Shown here one piece after another: positions 16,432-25,317 of a stretch of 64,000 nucleotides of DNA. Origin of the DNA: JACKII01 sp965202745 (lineage in GTDB: Bacteria > Pseudomonadota > Alphaproteobacteria > Bin95); the NCBI GenBank assembly GCA_965202745.1, contig CBDBCB010000016.1, positions 150,500 through 214,499 on the forward strand, written 5' to 3'. The first letter of the stretch is position 1, and every line of letters starts with the position of its first letter. The position numbers and the translations under genes were made by a program. The notes under the pieces are model-generated. The model saw nothing but the letters and a program-made list of their open reading frames with translations, ran no database searches and was not told the DNA's origin.

Positions 16432-16950
16432 TTAGCTGCCGTAGCTTCTTGTGCTGCTGCCGAAGCCGCCGCGGCTGGCGCTTTGGGTGCGGGTGCGGGT
16501 CGACTGAGAGGCCCATTTCGGCAGGGTGGTCTTGCCGAATTTCGCCGGTACGGTCTTGTTATCCGCAGTGCGGAAGTTGCCGGGGCTCTTGGCATCGCGG
16601 TAGAGTGGGTTGGCATTGCCGTAACCGCCGCCCAGCATGCGGCCCGCCATATAGCCCATCATCAGCGGCATGAAGATACTGCCGCCGCCGGCGGTCTGCT
16701 GCTGGCAGGCTTCAGCACCATGCTCCGCCTCGCACTGTTCGGCGGAGGAGTAGCGGGGGGCGCTTTGCACGTGTTCTGAAACGGCGTCGCGGTAAACTTC
16801 CTTGCACTGCGCTTCGGTCAGGTCCTTGGCGTCGATGCAGCTCTGCAAATTCTGGAAAACCTCCGCCTCTACGTTGTTCTGTTCGCAGGCTTGCAAGGCA
16901 ATGGCGCTGGCACCCATCAGGGTGAGGGCGACGCTTTTCGAGCGTTTCAT
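16432..16950 (-). CDS. DUF1190 family lipoprotein (YgiB/YjfM-like)
   Basis: 172 residues. The N-terminus KRSKSVALTLMGASAIALQAC ends in a lipobox-like LQAC, so it is probably a lipoprotein. The middle has cysteine-spaced repeats (LQSCIDAKDLTEAQCKEVYRDA, AEQCEAEHG), then a glycine-rich segment (MGYMAGRMLGGGYG). The serine/arginine-rich tail is typical of DUF1190. It is the last gene of a leftward cluster with DUF350, DUF2491 and a potassium channel. In E. coli the corresponding yjfK-yjfL-yjfM genes neighbour a PspA paralogue and a glutathionylspermidine synthase-like gene; neither is seen here. Molecular function unknown. Confidence 0.8.
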   Translation of the reverse strand: MKRSKSVALTLMGASAIALQACEQNNVEAEVFQNLQSCIDAKDLTEAQCKEVYRDAVSEHVQSAPRYSSAEQCEAEHGAEACQQQTAGGGSIFMPLMMGYMAGRMLGGGYGNANPLYRDAKSPGNFRTADNKTVPAKFGKTTLPKWASQSTRTRTQSASRGGFGSSTRSYGS

Positions 16951-16978
16951 AGTGAGGCGGCTCCTGTGATTTTCTGTA

Positions 16979-17393
16979 CTAGTACGTCATGCAGGCGGCG
17001 TTGACGAGCCCGGCGGCAAGCGAACCTGCGCCGAGCCAGCCACCTGCTTGCGATCTGCCCCTCTGCGATCCTGCCCGACAGATTGTCGATAGGCAGATGC
17101 AGCAGGAAATAGGCGAGAATTTGGACCGCCAACGCGACCACTCCCCAGACCGCGCAGTCGCCCAGGCTGGTCGAGTTGCTGACTGCGCTGGACAGCGGCA
17201 CGACAAAGCCCAGCAGGCTGCCGGTGAAGGCCACCATGGCGGCGCTCTTGTTCTGGCGGATCAGGCCGAATTCGTTGTGCGGGGTGACGGCGCTGTAGAC
17301 CACCACATAGACCAGCACCAGGGCGATGGACATGGCGAGGTAGGCCAGAAACTCCGGCAGGCCTTCGGTCGATGTGGCGATTGAAAATTCCAC
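16979..17393 (-). pseudogene. DUF350 membrane protein (YjfL-like), frameshifted near the C-terminus
   Basis: Four hydrophobic segments with acidic and basic residues between them (YLAMSIALVLVYVVVYSAVT, AAMVAFTGSLLGFVVPLSSA, WGVVALAVQILAYFLLHLPI). The frame is normal to EGQIAS at about 17046. There it leaves the family sequence; the expected end (GGWLGAGSLAAGLVNAACMT, then Y and TAG) lies one frame away, ending at 16979. One extra A (gcaagcaggtggc) explains it. The product as read would run on to 16947 and lose its last membrane helix. DUF350 proteins are inner-membrane proteins of unknown function. Confidence 0.75.
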
Positions 17394-17417
17394 GTGTCGT
17401 CTTTCGCGTCGTACTGA

Positions 17418-18065
17418 CTAGATAGTGCGGAACATGCCGGGTTCCAGGTCTACGCCGCCCATGGCCTCGACGCTGCGGCCGTCGGGGTGGTCTTCCAGCG
17501 ACAGCAACAGGTATTCACGGCAGGCGGGCTCCGACGTCAGCGTGCGGGCGAACAGCATGACACGCTGCATCACTTGGGTCTGATCGTTGGCATTGTCGAT
17601 CAGGTGTTCGGCAAACTCCACGGGCGCGGCCCAGCAGGGCTCGTCCTTGAACCACTCGCGCTGATAGTTTGGGCCGTCATCGAGAGCGATTATGGGCTGA
17701 CCGATACGGCTGTTTTCGCCGTCCCATTCGTCCCAGCCTTCGTCTTCCGGATAGATGGAGCCAAGGGGCACAAACAGCTTGACCTCCTGGATGTTGGCAT
17801 CGTCCTCGTCACCGGCGCAGATGATTTGCAGCATCTCATGCTCGTCGGTGTAATAGCGGAGCGCGACGCTGCCATCGCCGAAATCAATGCGGCCTTGCGC
17901 CGATATGGGGAAGGGATCGGGCGAGGGGGTAAACCAGAGCTGGTCTGCCACGTGGCTCAGCGCGGCTGGGTCCAGTTCTATGGCGGCACCGATGCGCAGG
18001 CCGAGCGGTCCGGCAGCCGCGCCGCCACCACCGAAAAGGCCTTTCATCATACCGCCAAGCGCCAT
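17418..18065 (-). CDS. DUF2491 family protein (YjfK-like)
   Basis: 215 residues. A glycine-rich N-terminus (GGMMKGLFGGGGAAAGPLGL) leads into a conserved acidic domain (YYTDEHEMLQIICAG, IYPEDEGWDEWDGENS, REWFKDEPCWAAPVEFAEHL). No signal peptide or membrane helix. The family always travels with DUF350 and often with PspA-like proteins; its role is unknown but is placed in envelope stress networks. Start overlaps the channel stop (TAATG), showing coupling. Confidence 0.8.
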   Translation of the reverse strand: MALGGMMKGLFGGGGAAAGPLGLRIGAAIELDPAALSHVADQLWFTPSPDPFPISAQGRIDFGDGSVALRYYTDEHEMLQIICAGDEDDANIQEVKLFVPLGSIYPEDEGWDEWDGENSRIGQPIIALDDGPNYQREWFKDEPCWAAPVEFAEHLIDNANDQTQVMQRVMLFARTLTSEPACREYLLLSLEDHPDGRSVEAMGGVDLEPGMFRTI

Positions 18066-19189
18066 TAACTGCTTCCTTGCTCATTGTTTTGCCGAAGCCC
18101 CTGGGCGATTGCTGCCCAGGCGATGTTTGTAACGGGCAGCCTATTTTCGGCGATGTAGTAAAGGGTTTCGCCACCCATGACCATGCGGTCCGCTGGCGGA
18201 TTGAGGAATATCTCGTCAGCTGCCCTGCCGGAAGCGACGCCCAGCAAGGTTGCCGCGTGCTGTTGATAGAAGGCGAAAAACAGGTCGGCAAAGCGGGTGG
18301 CGCTGCCTTCCTCCGGAACGCGCAGGCTGAACAGAGTAGGGCTGACCAGCGTTGAGAGCAAAATTTTCGGCACGCGGGAGGAGCCGGGATCGTCGGCGGT
18401 GCGCACCAGCAGTTCGGTCGCCATGGGTATCAGGCATTCGGCGGCGGGGCAATGGGCTTTCAGCAGGTCCGCGATGGCTTCTTCCTGGAAGAACGCCACC
18501 AGGTGCGTGGCCGGACTGTGTGCCGAAACAGCTAGGCAGGTCGCGAGTGTTTCGTTGTCGTCATGACCAGTAACAATCGTACGGCCGGAGGAGGTGACGC
18601 CCGCCCGCTCCAGCAGTTCGATGTTGGTCAGCGCTTCGCCACGGACGAAATGCACTAGGTCGGGCATGGGGTTTTCGGTGGCGCGGTAGGCCGCCAGCAC
18701 GATTTCGCGCTCCGGCTGGTCGCCCCGCATGAAGGCCACCATCTTGCGGGTGTGCTCTCCATTCCAGCCGAGAATCACGGTGTGGCCGTTCAGGCCGCGG
18801 TAGTCGCCTAAACCAATCATGCGCCGTCTCCAGTATGCGGTGGCGCTCTGCACCACCTTGGCTACAATGCTGGTGAATATGGCGATGCCGCCCGGCATGA
18901 TCCAGAAGACTGCAATGGCGCGGCCGATGGATGTGGTGGGGGCAAAGTCGCCATAGCCGACCGTGGTGGCGGTCACTAGATAATAGTACCAGAATACTTC
19001 GGGGGCGGCGATTTTCTCGCCTTCGGTCAGAGCGATTACCAGCCAGGACGACAGGAAATGCACCGCCGCGATCAACACGATCGCCGGCCAGGTTACCGCC
19101 GCCACATGGTGATAGACCAGCCGGGCGAGGCTCTGGAATTTCTGAGGCGCTGCAAATTTCCAGCTGCCGGAGTGTTGTGCGTTGCTCAT
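18065..19189 (-). CDS. potassium channel with cytoplasmic TrkA-N-like domain
   Basis: 374 residues. Two membrane helices flank a pore loop with the selectivity filter TVGYGD (~residues 74-79). A cytoplasmic Rossmann-type domain follows (GLNGHTVILGWNGEHTRKM, IVLAAYRATE, GRTIVTGHDDNETLATCLAV). This matches two-helix prokaryotic ion channels gated through RCK/TrkA-N domains. It heads a leftward cluster with DUF2491, DUF350 and DUF1190. Pairing of such a channel with DUF350/DUF2491 suggests a role in membrane-potential or envelope stress, by inference from neighbours. Intact. Confidence 0.88.
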   Translation of the reverse strand: MSNAQHSGSWKFAAPQKFQSLARLVYHHVAAVTWPAIVLIAAVHFLSSWLVIALTEGEKIAAPEVFWYYYLVTATTVGYGDFAPTTSIGRAIAVFWIMPGGIAIFTSIVAKVVQSATAYWRRRMIGLGDYRGLNGHTVILGWNGEHTRKMVAFMRGDQPEREIVLAAYRATENPMPDLVHFVRGEALTNIELLERAGVTSSGRTIVTGHDDNETLATCLAVSAHSPATHLVAFFQEEAIADLLKAHCPAAECLIPMATELLVRTADDPGSSRVPKILLSTLVSPTLFSLRVPEEGSATRFADLFFAFYQQHAATLLGVASGRAADEIFLNPPADRMVMGGETLYYIAENRLPVTNIAWAAIAQGLRQNNEQGSS

Positions 19190-19365
19190 GGCGTTTGCAG
19201 CCTACAGCAAAAGCCTGGCAATCTCACCCCATGCGTTGCCCATTAGCGCGCCGGACGATGATCTTTTGCGGGGTGCGAGGTGCTGCAATGGGTTGATTCA
19301 GGCTTCATTGACAACGTACTAGGCGTGAGCGGGCTCGAAATGGGTAACCGTCTGAACGATGGAGA

Positions 19366-20037
19366 GTGGTGATATTGACGAGGATGGTATTGGTGGCGCT
19401 AGCGATGTTTTGCGCCGCGCCGGCACAGGCGTATTTGGTGACGGCGGACTTCAGTGGCCGCGTTACATTTTCCGGCGATCTTGGTGCTGGCGATCTTGGT
19501 GCTGGCGATGTTACAACGTCTCTGACCTATGAAACGGTGAGCGAGACGGTTACGGCGCTCTCCATCAATATTGATGGCACGTTCGGCAATCCGGCCGGCA
19601 CAATTAGCGGTCCTCTGGCGATCAGCAGCAGTTCGATCATGATTGATGGACTAAGTATGACCGATTTCTATGATTTTTTCATCACCATTTCGAACGGCCC
19701 GATTTTGCGGACAACCCAATCAAACGGGTTCGTCCGCAGTGCGCAGTTAACGCAGGTTCACTTCAACTCCGGCCAGAACACGAACCCCATTGCGGACAAC
19801 ACGTTCGATGAGAACCTGTTTCCGGCATTTGTGCCGCGCAGTGGTGTGCAACCGCAGAGGATGTTCTTGACCTTCACGCTAGCCCCGGGTGCTGAGTTGA
19901 ACACGGGCGGTACGGTTGTCCACAACCCGACTTCGGTGCGCGTGTCCGAGGTGCCAGTGCCCGGCACTATCGTATTCGCGTTGAGCGCGGTGGGCTTGCT
20001 TGCTGCTGCTAAGCGGCGTGGTGCGTCTGCCAGCTAA
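19366..20037 (+). CDS. PEP-CTERM-like secreted protein
   Basis: 223 residues. Signal peptide (VLVALAMFCAAPAQAY), a beta-rich ectodomain of no known function, and a C-terminal sorting signal: VPVPGTIVFALSAVGLLAAA followed by KRR. This fits the proline motif, hydrophobic helix and basic cluster recognised by exosortase-type systems. An exact 12-base tandem repeat (gatcttggtgctggc-type unit near 19480-19507) gives the duplicated GDLGAGDLGAGD. Starts GTG 19366 or ATG 19384 are both possible. It converges with fhs, overlapping by four bases. No exosortase gene is in the window. Confidence 0.7.
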   Translation: MVILTRMVLVALAMFCAAPAQAYLVTADFSGRVTFSGDLGAGDLGAGDVTTSLTYETVSETVTALSINIDGTFGNPAGTISGPLAISSSSIMIDGLSMTDFYDFFITISNGPILRTTQSNGFVRSAQLTQVHFNSGQNTNPIADNTFDENLFPAFVPRSGVQPQRMFLTFTLAPGAELNTGGTVVHNPTSVRVSEVPVPGTIVFALSAVGLLAAAKRRGASAS

Positions 20038-21710
20038 AACAGCCCGACCACGTCGCCCGCTGCGTTGAGGCCGATGGCCTCCGCCGCCGGAACGCGGGGC
20101 AAGCCTGGCATGGTCATGATATCGCCGCAGATGAGGACGACGAACTCCGCCCCGGCCGATAGACGGGCTTCGCGGATTTCCACCGAATGTCCTTTGGGGG
20201 CGCCCTTGGCGCTGGGATCCGTAGAGAAGCTGTACTGGGTCTTGGCCATGCACACGGGGAAGTGGCCGTAGCCTTTATCCTCGAACTGGGCGAGCTGGCG
20301 GGCGGCAGGACCGGAGATATCCACGTCCGCCGCGCCATAGATATTTTGCGCGACGGCGCGGGCTTTGTCGGCCAGAGGCATCGAGTCGGGGTAGATCGGC
20401 GCGAAGCTGGAGACGCCGCTGTTGGCGGTAGCGGCCACCATCTCCGCCAGTTCAATCGTGCCCTCGCTGCCATTGGCCCAATGGGTGCAGATGGAAGCCT
20501 GGACGCCTCTGTCGGCGCAGAATGCTTTGATCGCGGCGTGCTCGGCATCCGTGTCGGCGGTGAAGCCGTTGATGGCGACGACGGGCTGGACGCCGTATTG
20601 CTTGATGTTCTCCAGATGCTTGCCGAGGTTGGAGAGACCGGCTTCTAGCGCCGCCACGTTCTCATGGTTCAGGTCGGCGCGGGCGACGCCGCCGTGGAAC
20701 TTCAGCGCGCGGGCGGTGGCGACCACCACGGCAGTGGCAGGGGAGAGGCCCGCCTTGCGGCACTTGATGTCGAAGAACTTCTCCGCGCCCAGGTCTGCGC
20801 CGAAGCCGGCCTCCGTCACCACATAGTCGGAGAGCTTCAGCGCGGTCTTGGTTGCGATGACGGTGTTGCAGCCATGGGCGATGTTGGCGAAGGGGCCGCC
20901 GTGGACGAAGGCCGGGTTGTTCTCCAAGGTCTGCACCAGGTTGGGCATGAGGGCGTCACGCAGGAGGACGGCCATGGAGCCATCGGCCTTCAGGTCTTTG
21001 GCGGTAACGTACTCGCCTTCGCGGGTGGCACCCACGACGATCTGGCCGAGGCGGCGTTGCAGGTTGTCAAGGTCAGAAGCGAGGCAGAGAATCGCCATGA
21101 TCTCGGAGGCGACTGTGATGTCGTAGCCGGTCTGGCGGGGGAAGCCGTTGGCGACGCCGCCCAATGACACGACAATGTCACGCAGCGCCCGGTCGTTGAT
21201 GTCCACCACGCGGCACCAGGTGACGCGGCGGGCGTCCAGGCCGGTGCTGTTGCCCCAATAGATGTGGTTGTCGACCATGGCGGAGAGCAGGTTGTGGGCG
21301 GCGCTGATGGCGTGCATGTCGCCGGTGAAGTGGAGGTTGATGTCCTCCATCGGCACCACCTGGGCATAGCCGCCGCCCGCCGCGCCGCCCTTCTGCCCGA
21401 AGCAGGGGCCGAGTGAGGGCTCGCGCAGGCAGATGCCGACGTTTTTGCCGATCTTCGCCAGGCCATCGCCCAGGCCAACCGTGGTGGTGGTCTTGCCCTC
21501 GCCCGCGGGCGTCGGGGTCATGGCAGTGACGAGGATCAGCTTGCCGTCGGGTTTTTCCGCCAGCCCCGGCACCCGGTCGAGCGCCAGCTTGGCCTTGGTC
21601 CGGCCATAGGGCTCCAGCGCCGCCTCCGGCAGGTCAAGCTTGGCCGCAATTTGCGGGATCGGCTGCATAGAGGCAGCGCGGGCGATTTCGATATCGGAGG
21701 GGACGGACAT
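20034..21710 (-). CDS. fhs: formate-tetrahydrofolate ligase
   Basis: 558 residues, normal family length. P-loop TPAGEGKTTTTVGLGDGL (~residues 66-83), LREPSLGPCFGQKGGAAGGG (~95-114) and FTGDMHAISAAHNL are diagnostic. It joins formate to tetrahydrofolate with ATP, giving 10-formyl-THF for purine synthesis or C1 assimilation. It is monocistronic here. Its neighbour across a 60-base gap is carbonic anhydrase. All motifs intact. Confidence 0.97.
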   Translation of the reverse strand: MSVPSDIEIARAASMQPIPQIAAKLDLPEAALEPYGRTKAKLALDRVPGLAEKPDGKLILVTAMTPTPAGEGKTTTTVGLGDGLAKIGKNVGICLREPSLGPCFGQKGGAAGGGYAQVVPMEDINLHFTGDMHAISAAHNLLSAMVDNHIYWGNSTGLDARRVTWCRVVDINDRALRDIVVSLGGVANGFPRQTGYDITVASEIMAILCLASDLDNLQRRLGQIVVGATREGEYVTAKDLKADGSMAVLLRDALMPNLVQTLENNPAFVHGGPFANIAHGCNTVIATKTALKLSDYVVTEAGFGADLGAEKFFDIKCRKAGLSPATAVVVATARALKFHGGVARADLNHENVAALEAGLSNLGKHLENIKQYGVQPVVAINGFTADTDAEHAAIKAFCADRGVQASICTHWANGSEGTIELAEMVAATANSGVSSFAPIYPDSMPLADKARAVAQNIYGAADVDISGPAARQLAQFEDKGYGHFPVCMAKTQYSFSTDPSAKGAPKGHSVEIREARLSAGAEFVVLICGDIMTMPGLPRVPAAEAIGLNAAGDVVGLF

Positions 21711-21769
21711 GGACGGGGCTCCCTGGGCAAAACCTTTTCGTTGTGCCCAGGATATCCGTCCTGCCCGCG

Positions 21770-22408
21770 CTAGGCGATAGGGCGGAAGGTCCCTTCCTCG
21801 TCATCCAGCCATTCCAGCACGCCTGACGCGATTCCGAAGAACGCGCCGTGAGTCTGCAGGGTGCCTGCCTTTTCCCGCTCGGCGACGAAGGGGAAGCTGC
21901 GCAACTGCTCCAGCGAATAGCGGATGGCGGAGTGTTCGAGTTGGGCGGCGGCTTCCGGCGCGGGCAGGCCCTTGGGCAGGCGGTCGTAGGCGGGCTTGAG
22001 CAGAGATGCCCAGCGATGGATGTATTGGCCCGCCTGGTCACCGCCCAGCGCACCATCCACATAGGCGCGCACGCCGCCACATTGAGCGTGGCCCATGATG
22101 ACCACGTGCTCAACCTTCAGCACCGTGACCGCAAATTCAATGGCGGCGCTGGTGGAGCGGAAGGCGTTGTCGTCGGCGGGCGGCGGCACCAGATTGGCAA
22201 CATTGCGCAGCACGAACAGTTCGCCAGGGCCGGCGTCGAAGATCAGGGCCGGGTCAGCGCGGCTGTCGCAACAGGCAATCAGCATAACGCTCGGGCTCTG
22301 GCCCTGGTCAGCCAGGTGCTGGTAGCGCTTTCGTGCCTCCGTAAAGTGGCCCTCTTTGAAACGGCGATAGCCATCGTGCAGGTCTTCGATGCTCCGGACG
22401 GGCTGCAT
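21770..22408 (-). CDS. beta-class carbonic anhydrase
   Basis: 212 residues. Zinc ligands and catalytic dyad are visible: CCDSRADP (Cys, Asp, Arg; ~residues 47-54) and GHAQCGG (His and Cys; ~106-112). It interconverts CO2 and bicarbonate in the cytoplasm. Co-oriented with fhs downstream, separated by about 60 bases, and divergent from the biotin carrier gene. Family length is normal and the sequence looks fully functional. Confidence 0.95.
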   Translation of the reverse strand: MQPVRSIEDLHDGYRRFKEGHFTEARKRYQHLADQGQSPSVMLIACCDSRADPALIFDAGPGELFVLRNVANLVPPPADDNAFRSTSAAIEFAVTVLKVEHVVIMGHAQCGGVRAYVDGALGGDQAGQYIHRWASLLKPAYDRLPKGLPAPEAAAQLEHSAIRYSLEQLRSFPFVAEREKAGTLQTHGAFFGIASGVLEWLDDEEGTFRPIA

Positions 22409-22502
22409 AGACTAGGTTCCTTGTTTCGTGTGCTTGTCAGGGCCAGAGGCGGCCGGTAGGGTTTCGCCACTCTATCTAATACTCCAAACGGAAATACCAA
22501 CC

Positions 22503-22721
22503 ATGGCCGATACTACAGTTGAATCCGAGATCCCAGGAAAAGTCCTGCGTATTGAAGCGCCCGCCGGTACCGCGGTTCAGGAAGATGATCCGATTATCTT
22601 CGTGGAGAGCATGAAGATGGAAATTCCGATCGGCGCACCGTCCGCTGGTACGGTTAAAGAGATTCTGGTGGCCAAAGGCGACACCATCGAGGAAGGTGAC
22701 GAGGTCGCGATTCTCGAATAG
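22503..22721 (+). CDS. biotin carboxyl carrier protein (short, stand-alone)
   Basis: 72 residues comprising one biotinyl domain, with the biotinylation site VESMKMEIP (Lys ~38) and the ending GDTIEEGDEVAILE. Stand-alone carriers of this size serve acyl-CoA, urea or other carboxylases, passing carboxylate between carboxylase and transferase subunits. No carboxylase gene is nearby, so the partner is unknown. A strong intrinsic terminator follows at 22753. Divergent from carbonic anhydrase, which could supply bicarbonate, an attractive but unproved link. Confidence 0.9.
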   Translation: MADTTVESEIPGKVLRIEAPAGTAVQEDDPIIFVESMKMEIPIGAPSAGTVKEILVAKGDTIEEGDEVAILE

Positions 22722-22752
22722 TGGTTTTACGCCATCGTACAATCCTCGTTTG

Positions 22753-22784
22753 ACGCTGCTCCGAGAAATCGGGCAGCGTTTTTT
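22753..22784 (+). terminator. intrinsic terminator after the biotin carrier gene
   Basis: Stem acgctgc / gcagcgt with an interior ccg/cgg pairing, followed by six T residues. Confidence 0.85.
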
Positions 22785-22814
22785 CTGCGGCAGGAACTGC
22801 GTCACTTGCAGCCC

Positions 22815-22888
22815 CTAGTGGTTCGATTGAATGAGTGGGCTGATTCACGAAGCGCTTGCGGATGCAAGCGTTTCGATCAGGCCACTAG
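22815..22888 (+). repeat. dispersed ctagtgg palindromic repeat, copy B
   Basis: Ends ctagtggttcgattg and cgatcaggccactag are inverted repeats of each other. The core gctgattcacgaag..cttgc.gatgcaagcgtttc is shared with 44320-44370. Confidence 0.7.
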
Positions 22889-22950
22889 CGCTTGGCAATG
22901 GCGTTTAAATCCGCGTAGCCTCAGCAGGAATACGCACTTCATACCGCAGT

Positions 22951-24279
22951 TTGCGGATCTGGTTAGAGAGCTGCCGTTGGTATGACGCTGTTACAGAGAC
23001 AGAGCCGGAGTTCGCCATCCTAACGACGACAGATTCGATCAACGACCTGTTCGCACGTTATGGCGAATCCTACCGGATATTCGTGATGATCGCGGGCATC
23101 GCTGCATCGTTCACGATGGTTGTTTCCGGCACTATCGTCAGTGTCTCCGTACCCGATGTCATGGGGGCGTTCGGGGTCGGGCTCGACCAGGCGCAGTTAA
23201 TGACCTCTGCGTTCAACATCGCAATGGTCACCAGCCAGCTTTTGAGCGCCTGGGTGGTTTCTCAGTTCGGGCAGCGCGGCGGGTTTGTGCTGATGGCGCT
23301 GGTGTTTTTCACGGGCAGCGTGATCGCGGGCCTGGGCCAGGAATTCAACATGATCGTCGTGGGCCGCGTCCTGCAGGGCGTGGCGGCGGGTGTTATCCAG
23401 CCGCTGGTCATGGTGATTGCCTTTCAGGTGTATCCGGCAGAGCGGCGCGGCTATGCGATGGCGGTCTACTCCATGGGGGTTTTCCTGGCGGTTGCGGTTG
23501 GCCCGATTGTCGGGGGCTTCGTCATCGATTGGTTCAACTGGCGTTATATTTTCTGGGCGCCCCTGCCGATCATTGGTGTCGTGGCGCTGATGGCGGTGGT
23601 GTTCGTGCCATCGGTCCGGAGCAAGGAAAAAGTGCCATTCGACTGGACGGGCTATGTGCTGCTGGTTATCTGCGTCTATTGCCTGATCACCGCCCTTACC
23701 GAAGGGGTCCGCGAAGGCTGGACCTCCACCTACATTCTGGGGCTGTTCGCGGCGGGAATCACGTCGGGGGCCGCCCTGATCGTTACGCAATTGCAGGATC
23801 GGCCGACGCTGATCGACGTCTCGCTGTTTGAGCACAAGCAGTTCGCGATGACAGCGCTGATCGCATTCGTTTTCGGCGTGGGCAATTTCGGCACCGGTTA
23901 CGGCGTGCCGGTCTTCGCACAATTGATCCAAGGTATGACGCCGCTCGATGCCGCGCTGGTCATGCTGCCGTCGGCTTTGCTGATGGTGGCGGCGCTGCCG
24001 TTCACCGGAAGGCTGGCCGACCGGATTCCGCCGCATATCGGGATCATGATTGGCTTGACCCTGTTCGCCGCCGGAACTGCCCCCATGAGTGGCGCTGACG
24101 TGAACACGCCGTTCTTTGCAATCATGCTGTATTTCATCATCAGCCGGTTCGGCATGAGTTTTACGAGCCCGTTCATTATGAACACCGCGCTACGCTCCCT
24201 GCCGGCGGAAAAGCTAACCGCAGGCGGCGGAACCATTAATTTCTGCCGTCAGTTCGGGGGCTCCCTGGGGCTAACGGCA
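22951..24279 (+). pseudogene. MFS drug-efflux-type transporter (DHA2/EmrB-like), 3'-truncated
   Basis: About 440 residues with at least twelve hydrophobic segments and the EmrB/QacA-type motif C region (MAVYSMGVFLAVAVGPIVGG). Residues ~40-440 align with the DHA2 plan up to AGGGTINFCRQFGGSLGL. After that the sequence changes to IS30-type DNA; the end of the last helices and the C-terminal tail are lost. DHA2 pumps export diverse compounds using the proton gradient, usually with an EmrA-type partner, absent here. No ATG or GTG start is clear; the frame opens with TTG at 22951, directly after repeat copy B, so the 5' end may also be altered. Confidence 0.8.
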
Positions 24280-25152
24280 TCGGGGGACGATCCATCGGGA
24301 ACTGGCGCGCAACCGCAACGCAGACGGATAGCGACCGGATAGCGCGGACCGCAGAGCCTGGGTCAGCAAACTTCGGGGGTCGAAGATCGAGCGTTCCACC
24401 CGCTTGGGCAATCATGGGAAGGACCGTCTTGCTACGGGATGGTCCCCCGAACAGATCGCCGGGCGGATGGAACTGGACGGAGGGGATCACGTCGTCAGCA
24501 CAGAGGCTATCTATCGTCATGTCTTCAGCCGTGCCGGACGACGCGATGGCTTGCCCCAATATCGGGCTCAGCGAAAATCCAGACGAGGCCGCAGAGCCCG
24601 CAACGGAAAGCGGGAACCTGCTATCCCGAACCGTGTGTCCATCCATCAACGCCCTGTTAGCGTTGCAGAAAGGACTGAGTTCGGACACTGGGAAGGAGAT
24701 CTGGTGCCCTGCCGAAACCAGCGTGACATCCTGTTGACGCTGCAAGAGAGAAGGACCCGGTTCACACTTGGCCGGCGTCTTCTGAGCCAAGGTCTCCGAA
24801 GATACCGCTGCTGCTATCATTGCTGAACTAGGCGGTCTGCCCGAGCAGGCCCTTCGAACAATCACCCATGACAATGGTGGGGAGTTCGCCAGGCATGAAA
24901 CGGTCAAGGACTGGATATGGAATGCCAGCCTATGGCTGCGATCCTCACAGCCCTTGGCAACGCGGCGGCATTGAGAATGCCAACGGAAGGATAAGGCGCG
25001 AGCGGCCCCGATCCACAAGGCTTTCCGAATACCGCGAAACCGATATCGACGACATCGTCTGGATGCTTAACTCAACCCCGCGAAAATGCCTCGGCTTCCG
25101 GACACCAATCGAGGCCTTCGCGCCACACCTCGGTGGTGCACTTGAAATGTGA
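24280..25152 (+). pseudogene. IS30-family transposase remnant
   Basis: Fragments in successive frames. IHRELARNRNADG is interrupted by TAG at about 24335, followed by SKLRGSKIERSTRLGNH... and TEFGHWEGDLV (first Asp) to 24780. Then ITHDNGGEFARHE (second Asp) is in another frame, and CDPHSPWQRGGIENANGRIR (Glu) to LGGALEM (stop at 25152) in a third. The first ~40 residues and the left terminal repeat are missing. It lies where the MFS gene ends, so IS30 insertion followed by deletion probably destroyed that gene. Confidence 0.85.
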
Positions 25153-25317
25153 ATCCAGCCTAAACGTTTTCAGGCCTAAAAGTTTAGTTTTGCGCATAAA
25201 TGTCTAGTTTGTTTAGGTAAAATAGAAATCGTACTTGGTTAGCGATTTGCGATGTTGGGCATGGTGGCTTTGATGCCGCAGAATATCGGCTGGACCTGAC
25301 GAATTTGGAGTGAACCC

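Noticed and set aside
16947..17046. Programmed frameshift in the DUF350 gene
   Set aside because: No slippery heptamer or downstream pseudoknot is visible, and the family normally needs none. A plain one-base insertion explains it.
23197..24036. 279-codon minus-strand open frame opposite the MFS gene
   Set aside because: Composition is rich in Arg, His and Gln as expected from the complement of hydrophobic codons. No family resemblance.
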